From positions 351,376-389,725 of the forward strand of contig NMRA01000031.1 of assembly GCA_002633005.1 (NCBI GenBank): DNA of 38,350 nt, in the 5' to 3' direction. The notes below the pieces were generated by a model that saw nothing but the letters and a program-made list of their open reading frames with translations, searched no databases and was not told where the DNA came from. The position numbers and the translations under genes were made by a program. This DNA is from Phoronis australis. Its lineage: Eukaryota; Phoronida; Phoronidae. Shown one piece after another: positions 9,520 to 19,457 of the stretch; the first letter of the stretch is position 1, and each line of letters begins with the position of its first letter.

Positions 9520-11264
9520 ACGCACAATGGTAAAAATGCAGCAACAAGCAACTAAAGGACTTTTGAAAACACATAAAATGAATGTCGAAACTTAAATTAA
9601 ATTTCATGAGCAAAAATGTTGCAAATGAAACTGGTGGGCGAATCACAGATATCATGAGGTCTAGCAACATTTTTTTAATTTTAGATATATGCGACCAACG
9701 CATGCGCACACACGCACATAAAAGTACACCCCAAGGATTACCTGCAGCACAAACATGCCAAAAATTATTTCCGTGTCATTTTTATTATTTACTTTTCCAC
9801 GAATCGTGTTCAGCAGCTCTTTGAAGTTGTTTTCAGAAAAAGAAGCCCAGAAATTTAACTTGGCTCTGTTGTATTACCCGGATCCAGAAGTCCCACCCGT
9901 TTCGGAGCACTTCCTTGTTCAACAAGAAATTCTTGCTGCAAATACAAGTATCATTCAGACGAATGCAAATTGGAAAAAAATGGTTGGTAATGAATTCTCT
10001 ACAGTGCAAAAGCATTATGATTCTTGTCTCCGCTCTGGGACCGCGACAATCGTGATTTTGGGGAGAAAATGACCGGAGGAAGTAACAAGGCAAAAAGATA
10101 TGGCTTTGTTGGATTTCTTCATACTTGAGAAACCTCTTCGAATGTTCTTTCTGCAACTAATGCTCTATTCAGGTGTTTTGTAACGAAAGGAAACAGGGGT
10201 CTTTGTTGAACCAGACTAGAGATTGCGTCGAGATCAGCCACTCAAACTGTGCTCTTGTACCTATTATCGCCCTGTCGACGAAGTGTCGAGTGGCACAATG
10301 TATGTCACAACAAATGTCACTTTTATCTATAATACACTCTACATTTTGACACAAACCTCAGCATTCCATTAGTATTTCTGAAAACATGTGATATGGGCAC
10401 TATACTTCAAATAGTTTAGGCATATTTTAACACTATCTGGACACACCTAATAACAAAGAAAAATGTTTAGATTGGTTGTCTTTCAAGCTATTTCAAACGA
10501 ATTTGTTGAATGTCGTAAGTTTCAGTAAAAGACTTTGACTGCGCCGACTATTTTTAGAAGTCAATCAGAGAATATCGGTCACTAATCACACGAGCGAATC
10601 ATCGAAGTGTGTTTTGTATTGAGTTTTCAGAAAAAAGAGACAGGCAGACATCGCAAAGAAGTGAAGTCGTTGACAACTAACATGCTCAGAATGTGTTTAC
10701 TGAAACGAACACGCTAATTAAATGGACTGCACATCTTTTTTATAAAACATTTATTGCATCAACGTCGAAAGATGTATTAGTCGACGTCATTCACTTTGAC
10801 TTTTTTCTGGGGCCCATAAATATCAAAGGCCGAGTGCCCGGTCGTAGCTCAGTCATGCAATCTTTTTCAGTTTTTATTGGCAAACAATTCAACGTGGTTT
10901 ATAGAGATGGACATTCAACTTGAATGTGAACTACGATCACGTTTAGGTCCATATCAATGTTTGGCTCTAACAAAAATGCAGCGTCGAGGTCGCAATAACG
11001 TAGGCCTACCTACGACAGTCTAAGCTCCAACCGCACTTACGACACTTGATAAAATGGGACTCGTGACACTGGCGTCATCTTTTTCCTGATCCCAAACATT
11101 TCATAATGGGCATTGAGAACTTTTGACCGAATAATACCATTGGAGCCACTAACCCGCACCAATAATCTCAAACGTGCGTCAGTAGCCACAAAACTGACAT
11201 AGTTCGTTTTATATATTAGGATTAGTGCAATGCAATGTTTCAAGTGTACGTTAGCAAGAGATGT
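9520..11264. other. No gene recognised
   Basis: Frames of up to 107 residues on both strands (for example 9755-10072, +, and 9833-10156, -) overlap each other and show no domain, signal or membrane pattern I can name. Exons of an intron-containing gene cannot be excluded by eye. Confidence 0.4.
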
Positions 11265-13120
11265 TTGGCGCCAACTACTGTGGCGCCCACTAGCGGCATT
11301 TTTTTGCGTCCACTGCTGTTGAATTTTTCTAATTTATTTCTATGAACAGGACAACGACGACTTTTTGGATGTATCCGACTGCCGATGTGCTCACCACCAG
11401 TGGCCATTTATAATTTGTTTGCGTTTTTTCCGTATCTTTGGAGGTCGTAGGTGGATTTTATGACATTTGGCAAATAGGTTTCTATCATAAAGACGATCAC
11501 ACCTTCCTGTTTTCGGTTGGATTTGACGTAATATATGTCACCTAGTAACCTTTTCATTATTTCCGAGTCTACCTCACTGTTGGTCAAACCATTGTAAAGG
11601 ATCCGATTGTGAGAATTGGAATGTGTGTGTTCCTACTGGGAAAAACACGACTGACCTTGATTTTGGACAACTTTGACTACTGTGGCGCCCCCTAATGACA
11701 TTTTTGTGTGAACAACTGTTTCTCCTAAACGTCTTGTAAGTCTTTGTGAGCTTCGGCAAACCTGTATTTTTATGAACGCAACACGCATGACGACGTGTTT
11801 CGGACGTATCCGGCCACTGTTGTTACCCTAATGGCAATTACGTTGTTTACCTTTTTTCTGTTTCTTTGTAGGTCTATGACGGATTTTCACAACATTTGGC
11901 AAATTGGTTTCTATTAAAGAGGCAACGACACCTTTTCATTTTGGATGGATTTGATGTGAAGCACGCTGTAGTGACTGGCCATTTTTTATTATTCTTGAGT
12001 CCGACTCTCTGTCGGCAAAATCGCTCTACGAATCATCATGATGATTTTTGGACGACTTCGACAACTATAGCGACCCCTAATGACATTTCTGGGTTAAAAG
12101 CAGTTGATCCTAAGCCTCTTACAGGTTCTTTGTGCAATTTGGCGAGCGTACTTCTATAAACGCGGTAGCGGATGACTATGGTGGGCCGTTGAGGGGGAAG
12201 TGTCGCCGTAAAATTACCTTCGTAATTACGAGTGTAAATTAAATTGCAGGAGTGTCGCCGTACTATTATGCTCGTAAATTCAATGGGGAAATATCGCCGT
12301 AAATTACGCCCGTAAAATACCTTAAGGACATTCCAAATTTAAACCAATCAGTGCTAACCTAACATACACGAAAAACCAATATGGCTACGGATGGACATGG
12401 AGATGACTTTCTGTTGAATGTGCAGCGAATTGGTAATGGCATGCAGCAGCCATTTGATCCGCCATGATTCAGCACTCGTAGCGTAGATCACGTAACCTGT
12501 CAGTAAACAAGTATTTACATGAGCGCGAGTTGTAAAACCAAACGTCATTGGCTAAGATTTTAAACTAAATTACGAGCGTAATTTTACGCCGTAAAGAATT
12601 AAATTACGCTCGTAATTTTACGGTGTACATAATTACACTTGTATTTTTCCAGCGACACTTTCCCCCCAACGACCCGTCATAGATGACGACGTATTTCGCA
12701 CGTATCCGACCACCGTTGTGGCAGTTGCATTTTTACGTTTTCCTCTGTATCTTCCGAGTTCCTTAGTGGATTTTCCTGAAGTTTGTGAAATATGTTACAA
12801 TCAAAGGGACGATAACACCTCCCCTTTTAAACTTTATCTTATTTTTCTACGCCACCTAGTGGAGTTTTTCGAGCCTGGTTTCACTGACATTTGCCAAGCG
12901 ACTGAAAGAATCATCATGAAAATTGAAATATGCGTTTTTCTGAGAAGTACATGTCTGGCAAACATTTCCGGACAAGTTTGGCTACAGCGGCGACCTGTAG
13001 TGACATTTTGTGTTTTTGCCTGTGGCTCGGTATCGTCCAAGTTCCTTGATGGTTCTTCATGAAGTGTTTTATTGAGGAAAGTACGACTAACGTGAATCGT
13101 GGGACAACTCCAGCTGCTGC
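11265..13120 (+). repeat. Diverged tandem array: ~134-bp monomers in ~400-bp trimers
   Basis: Monomer cores occur near 11275, 11390, 11537, 11677, 11817, 11962, 12064, then 12705, 12848 and 12982 once the 505-bp insertion at 12177-12681 is discounted. The mean spacing is about 134 bp. First-position monomers share CTACTGTGGCGCCC followed by CTAATGACATTTTT (11275, 11677, 12062, 12982). Second-position monomers share a GTATCTTTG-like word, GGTGGATTTT and ATTTGGCAAATTGGTTTCTA. Third-position monomers share CACCTAGT and TTTTGGACAACTTTGAC-like words. The trimer is therefore a higher-order unit of about 390-420 bp. The GGCGCCCCCTA core resembles the CTCF motif in reverse complement. Short open frames across the array are repeat translations. 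Confidence 0.8.
12177..12681. mobile_element. 505-bp MITE inserted in the tandem array, with target duplication
   Basis: Direct GATGAC repeats flank it (12171-12176 and 12682-12687). Inside them are imperfect terminal inverted repeats of about 30 bp: TATGGTGGGCCGTTGAGGGG on the left and, on the minus strand from 12681, TATGACGGGTCGTTGGGGGG. Both then continue with an AAGTGTCGC word. Subterminal TTACGAGCGTAA and TTACGCTCGTAA palindromes are repeated several times on both sides. Removing the insert restores a sequence like the sister unit at 11788 (ATGACGACGTGTTTCGGACG). It has no coding capacity. Confidence 0.88.
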
Positions 13121-14535
13121 TGAGTCCCTGGCTTATTGCCGATATTTTTTTTTCTTTGGAGCTGGTGACGCTTGCTGATTTTGTCAAGGAGTTTCCTCAC
13201 TTATTGAACTCGATCGATGGTAGACGTCAGTGTCATTTCCCGGTGTCGTTGTACTTTACCCGTTCCCCATTTTCGGTGTCAGTTGCTCGACTTGCGTAGC
13301 GTGTTCACTATTTTGCTTGTATACCATGCGCTCTTCAGTGGAGTTTAGAAAAGTTGAAGAAGAGTTGAGAAAATAGGGTATTTCGTCGACACGAGTTAGA
13401 TGAAGAATTCTACACATTGTATTTGTTTATGCTCGTTGCATTCTAGTAAATTAAGGTCAGGTGGTACTCTTTTTAATGAATATTTATTAACCGTAGTCGT
13501 AAGACCATCTACGTCCTCTCAATGTTTGTCCTGTCGATTGAAACAGGCGTGTTTGTCGAAAAATTCAAAATTTCGTGAAATCTTGTAAATTCTTGTCCAG
13601 TTTCAAAACCAGTAAAATGGTAAAAACAAGGATTCCGTAACTTATCCTGACCTCCTTCAATCCGGATTTCAAGTGACAGGTATTTTGTGAATTAGTTCCA
13701 TTACAGGCCTACTATTGGTGACCCAAGACAGGCGTCTTTATATGGAGTAATTATGGTGTTATCACGGAACAGTGCGCAAGGGACCCATTAACCTAGTTTT
13801 ATTAATGCCTGAAAAAATCAAACCCATTCTCTGTTTGTAGCTCCATCACGTGACTCGGTGGCAGTAGAAGTGACGCTGGTCGTAAGTTGTTTTCACGGAG
13901 TGTTTAGAGGACGCAGGATAGTGAGCACAATTCCGCTGGGGCTGCTGATTTTTTCACGAATGTGTTATCTGCCTAAGTCATGAATAGCAAATCTGTCAAG
14001 AAGAGTCATTTTGTCCACACTTAAAATCTATACATAATACATACAATGCGTCGTCTCGCTGCACTTCACTTGACGGACTGAAAATGGGCTGACCCGATAT
14101 AAATAGTCTCGTACTCCGTTGATATAAGCAGATGACAAGATCTTGTGCGCTACGCGCTGTTTGACCTCCAGCTTCGCCTTCAACTGAAGCCCAGGTATTC
14201 TTTATTTACCCAAATTACAGGTAAGTGAGAATTTAAAACCACGGGCTGTTGTCTTACAACAGGAAATAGTGAACAACTTTAGAATGTCATCACCGCCTAT
14301 TGTTGTTTTTCAGACCTGCTACAGTGGTTTACGTTTTCTGGTTTGAATTAGGAATTCACTGACAGTATATTTAGAATGAAGAAATGCCGAGAAGCATGAT
14401 TTGATGTAACTGAAGAGTTGCACAAACTGCAACTGTTTCCAATTGTGATGACACGGTATAACTGCACATCTCCTAATATGGCGCAGTCGCCCAAGTCTCC
14501 GGTCGTCATAAATCACTAATGCCCGGAAACGATAA
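13121..14535. other. No gene recognised
   Basis: Possible further decayed array sequence occurs near 13121-13300. Beyond that, only short frames without recognisable products are present. Confidence 0.4.
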
Positions 14536-14539
14536 TGTT

Positions 14540-15358
14540 TTTATAAGTCGGATCACCGATTTGTTGTTGTCAAACACCGTGATCTGTAACATGAAATGAA
14601 TTATGAACTATTGTGGTTACATCAAGTATTTTGCATATGCTTTTCAAACGTCAGTTAGCGAATAACAGCGCGGAATCTTAAAATTTATATCAGTGATGAT
14701 TCAGATTCACATTATTAATTGATACCAATTATAGATCAATTGTAAATTCGTGTCTGGTGCCAGCGCTAGACTCTATAAATGTTAATGGGAAGAAAAGTAA
14801 AAACAAATACGTATAAAACTTGCCCAATATATACGCTTGTTGTGACAACCCCAACAATGGAAAGACGTTGATTTCGACAAAACTTGAGATTTGTTTACTG
14901 TTTCAATGATTTGTTTATAACTGTTTGTGACCTTATTTATGCCTCAAATGAGATTCGAGACAACAATAATAATTTTTTTTAGAATCATACCGTCGTTTTA
15001 AAGAGACATTATCGGCGAGAAAAAATATGTTCTGAGATCAGCCTCATCGCGGAATCTAAAATGTATCTCACAGATCGTAGCCTATCGCATTGCTGGCGGA
15101 ACTAAATCCCACTCGATAAATGGCGCAATGTAGTTTTTAAAGTGCCTTAAACCGGTAAAGTCACCAATCTTGATTGCAGCAAAGGTCATACAACGGCCAG
15201 AATTGACGATTTGTTGTTAAATCAAAAAACACACACAGCGGATTATGTTGCTTTATAGCTCTCGTCGAAGCTAATAACTTCAAAATAGTCTATCCCGGCC
15301 AACTATAATCTCCAAAATACGTTTTTGGCTGTAAAATCGATGATGTCTCTGTAATAAG
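14540..15358. repeat. Dispersed-repeat fragments with two internal direct copies
   Basis: ACCGATTTGTTGTTGTCAAA (14556) resembles GACGATTTGTTGTTAAATC (15205). GCGGAATCTTAAAATTTAT (14669) resembles GCGGAATCTAAAATGTAT (15049). TTTAAAGAGACATTATCGGC (14998) recurs inverted near 33088-33115. The segment 15270-15358 recurs at 23072-23160. Confidence 0.5.
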
Positions 15359-16755
15359 CATTTAGTGTTTGGACCCTCCGGTCACTCATGGATCGTCAAT
15401 GTTATGATCAAGTCATGAAATTAAGTTCAGCCCATTGTCGAGCCCGTCGATGCTGAGTAATTACTAAGTTCCTAGCAGGATTTTTCATGATCTTAGGCCA
15501 AACAATAGCATATTGGTTCTAGTCCGTGTACTAGTATTATCGTTGTCGTGTTGTTTTGTGTTGTACATTTAAAAATCACCTGATATGACATGAAATGGTG
15601 CGGAATTTGTTCTCAGCTTAAGCGGTCCATTGACGCGATTGAGTGTACTCCGGCGGACCGCAGGGAAAGGGGTATAAATTTCATTGTATGTCGCTGATGA
15701 GAAAATCGTTAGCCTCTCCCGGCAAAAATGACATCGTGTGCGCCGGTGTCAATAAGTTGCCAAGACATTTTTTTAGATACCTCGATAGATATGTTTGTAT
15801 AGCTCGGTTAAGTGATGCGGGAGGGAATTTTCCGTCGAACACTGGGGCTCGTGTTTCAAAGTGAGTCGGTCGCAGAACAGAACTGATTGTGTTATTTCTG
15901 GCCTTGATTTCTGAATATTTTGCAATAAGTCAATCTAATTTAATCACTTTCATCTTGCTTTGATTTTCTAGGGTAAAATCGGATAATAAGTTTGAGATTG
16001 TTTAAGAATCAGGTTATGTAGAACCCTAGCAAAATGTAGAAACTTTTTGGACAATTTCGGAACGCCATATCTCAGAAATGGGTAAACAGATTCAAATGAA
16101 ACTTTCAGGTAGTTTGATTTATGCACTGTTCTCCAAAATTGTATTAAAATAGTCAATTTATGCATAAGTAGATACAAAAAATGGGCTTTCATTTATTCAC
16201 GATTTTTTATAAATAACGCGTAAAACGAAAACCAAACCATACTTCTGAAAACTGAAATAGCGTTTTTGAGAGGTCACCTTAAAAGTTGTATCGAACAAAA
16301 TTTAGTCATGTTGTTGATGTCGTTTTTTTGCGTTGAACATGCCTGTATTTTTTCCAAAGACATGCTCACGTGACCTTATCACTGGTAGGATGATGTAAAG
16401 TCAAAAATCAAATTTTACTGGGTTAAATATTGTAGTTTTTTCTAGATGTCTGGCTGAATGCGCAGACTATAAACACTTAGAACACTTGAGTCGCAAAGAA
16501 CACTGGTCAACATAAGTACACCACTAGACAGAAATGGGGCTTTAGGACGTGGGATCATGGGTGTTACTACCAAATAAATGACCTTTGACCAAAAATGCTT
16601 ATCTTTCGTCACAGTTGCTTTAGCGTTAGAGCTAGTCCGGACTAGTTTGCGGTCGGAACATATCTTAAATCAGCGTTATAACTTACCGAACCAAATTGTC
16701 ACCTTTCTCACTAAACTGGACTAACATTCCACCGTACGCCTAACTTTAAACACAA
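15359..16755. other. No gene recognised
   Basis: Two frames of 73-74 codons (15643-15864, +; 15968-16192, -) have no recognisable product. A TAGTCCGGACTA palindrome lies at about 16634-16645. Related GGTCCGGACC words occur at 18223-18231. Confidence 0.4.
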
Positions 16756-16760
16756 GCAGC

Positions 16761-18046
16761 GATTTCATAAAGGTGGTATAAAGTTAAACTTGGTTTAAAC
16801 TGGACTTAGACCAGGCTTAAAGCTAATCAGAATTTCATAAAGGTGGCTTAACTTTTAGACCAGTGGTCTAGTAAAACCTGGTTTAACTCCAATTTATGAC
16901 GTCAGGGAATGCCTAGGCAAAATCACAGTGTACGGCGTTACCAAATTACTACTAGTAACGAGTGCATTGATTCATTGATTTGTTAACGACGGCCCACAAA
17001 ATAACACAACACAATACAACATACCAAAAAGACATACATTCAGACAAATAAGATTACGGTAAAAGTAAAAAATGATTGATAATGACATCTAAGTCAGTTT
17101 TCATTTCAACAACGAATCCTATATTCTTTAGATCTGTATTTAGATCTTAAACCAGGTTTAACTTTAGACTTGGTCAGACCTAAGTTTAACTGTTAAATAT
17201 GACATACTTGCATGATATAGGTGGAACTGAATGAGGCGGCAGTGTGCATTTACGACGCAGTTTTAGAGCGAAAATGGACTATTTTCAATGTTCAGACTTT
17301 TAAGGGGAGGGGGGTCGGTCAAGGACTTTTTAAAAGGAGGGACCAAGTCAACAATTTGAAAATTATAGATTTGATCTCACTAAAATCAAGCAAAAAGGGA
17401 GTCCGGACCCCTTGACCCCCTTGGATCCGCCTATGTGTAGACCAGTTCGTGCTGGATAGTCTCCTGCGGATTCTTCATAATACGACTGGTCGAGCAGGGC
17501 GTCATCGTCATAAGCGCTACTGGTTTGACTGAAGACAGCATTTTCTGATTCTTCTGAGTTCCACCTCCATTGGTCTCCGACATAATGTTGCCGGGAAGGG
17601 GTCTTGGCCCCTCCTTTGTCCGCGAAAAATAAACACTAAAATTTCACGGAAATATATTTGGACATTTATGATACTACGGCTAATCGTGAGCATGTACTTG
17701 AATGTGTGTATACGTGTGTTGGTCACACACATTACATTTTTCCTCATGGGAAAAGCTTTTACACCTTTTTCGCAAATGTCTGCACTGATTCTACTAGTGT
17801 GTGCCATTGTATAACGAGGTGATCAAGGTTTCATTGAAGTACTTCAATAGTTTCTTTGTTGGGTTAATACAGATCGACACAGCAGGGTGGCTTAGATACT
17901 TTAAACCTGGTTTTACTAAACCAGCTCCCTGATCTAACAAAACCAGGCTTTCAGACTTTTAAACCACGTTGGTGAAATGCAAATTGATGTAGGAAGACCA
18001 GGTTTAAGTCTTAAACCTGTTTTTGTTAAACCACCTTTATGAAATC
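16761..18046. mobile_element. Non-autonomous DNA-transposon-like element bounded by 17-bp inverted repeats
   Basis: GATTTCATAAAGGTGGT (16761-16777) is perfectly mirrored at 18030-18046. A partial second copy of the left end sits at 16831 (AATTTCATAAAGGTGGC), 70 bp inside. Subterminal AACCTGGTTTAA-like palindromes occur near 16780-16885, 17140-17180, 17893-17920 and 17998-18030. No transposase frame is present, so it is non-autonomous or nested. The ends could instead belong to separate copies of one short repeat. Confidence 0.6.
17216..17434 (+). repeat. Possible nested repeat inside the 16761-18046 element
   Basis: The left edge ATAGGTGGAACTGAATGAGG resembles the complement of the right edge (CACCTAGGCGGATCC-like, from GACCCCCTTGGATCCGCCTA at 17413-17432). 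G-rich and C-rich segments lie on the two sides. The similarity of the ends is imperfect. Confidence 0.35.
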
Positions 18047-19340
18047 GGCTGAAGATGTCGCCACGCTGTACTGCAATGCAGATCCGACTACCTATTGCAA
18101 CTGCTATTCTTATTTTGTGACATGTTTAACTTTGAAATTGTACAATGAACAGTGAGTAGACAGAAATAGCAAAGGTCGAGAGTGTCCGAAATGGCGGGAA
18201 GAACCCAGGACGTCGAGCAAAATGGTCCGGACCAAACCTTTCGCATTGCAATTATGTATTCGGACCAACTTTGGTACGCTCGCTGGTCCGGTATTTTCGA
18301 GCGTAGTAACTTAAGTACCGTGCCAAACTGAGACCGGTCTAAACCACGTTTCGCACTGGGTCTAAAATACTTGCGGTCGAGAAATAATGTTAGCAAACCA
18401 TGCTAAACCTACTGTCAAACCTTAAATATATCCATGAGAATTAATGATCTTATCTACCTAAATGTTCCAAATGCCTTTTTCAATGTTACTTAGTACGTGA
18501 CATTGTCTGTTTCTAAAAAGCCACACCAAGAAATGACGTTGGTTTCACTTCAAACAGAACTTTTAAATTAATTCAAAACGAAAAATTCCGCTGACATCAA
18601 GAGCCTCTGACGTATTTGATGTAATAAGTATTAAGCAGGTGATTGTTTTGATGAACTCGGTGTTAAGAAGACACCGCTGAGACAAAACTGACGTTACAAG
18701 CCATGTTGCCTTTCATTTTATCGCTGCACCTGTGAAATTTGTTTCTTGTCATAATCTTTGGTTTGATTGTTGGCACGAAAAAACATTGTTCACCGTGACG
18801 CATTGTGGTGAGTTCTGCGCTCACAGTATTTTTTTCTTTTTGGAGTAGTCTGGTGCACTCGGGAACAACCAAAGCGTACAATCACACGTCGTGACTTCAT
18901 GACAACCTGAAGCACATAACAAGTTGGGGCGCGGGTTGGGCCCGTTTTATAAGAGTTGAGTCGCTATTAGTACAGTTTCATTATAGGCCAGCCATTAATG
19001 TCTAAGGCGGTGCAGACGAAGAACTGCGCGCTCAGCCAGCTGTAGCTGTCTAACTCAGTGAAGAGCGAGAAAGCTGACTGCGTTGTTCGATGCTGGTTGT
19101 CCGCAAACAACTAAGGAAAGCGGTCACTTCATTCAACCGTTGTCCTGATTAACACCTTCGTGGGGAGTGGCACTCACCAACTGAGCGCGTAGCCGCAACT
19201 CTTCGTTGCGCTGCGAGCCCAAAGTTTTATTCGACGAAACAAAACAATACAAGCAAAACACAAACAAAGTCAAATATTTGTATATGCCCCATTTGTCCTC
19301 ATAATTAATTTCTTTCAACTGATCCGTTTTGATGCTGTGA
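18047..19340. other. No gene recognised
   Basis: Frames of 72-102 codons on the minus strand (18088-18396, 18663-18881) have no recognisable domain. Several GGTCCGGACC-related words near 18223-18295 echo 16634-16645 outside the other end of the inverted-repeat element. Confidence 0.4.
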
Positions 19341-19346
19341 AATCGC

Positions 19347-19457
19347 GCGGATAGGCTCTGACATAAACCGGTCACGCGGAATTCATTAGCTTTCTCCAAC
19401 ACAGAACTAACTGTCTTGAAAACTGAAGTAACCTTGTTTACGTCAGAGCCTATCCGC
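19347..19457. repeat. 16-bp perfect inverted repeat, 79-bp spacer
   Basis: GCGGATAGGCTCTGAC (19347-19362) is exactly complementary to 19442-19457. The next inward bases also agree in part (TAAAC on each arm). It overlaps a 124-residue minus-strand frame (19133-19507) that has no recognisable product. Confidence 0.8.

Noticed and set aside
12834-13187. 117-residue minus frame and 114-residue plus frame (12718-13062)
   Set aside because: Both cover the diverged tandem array and lack a family signature.
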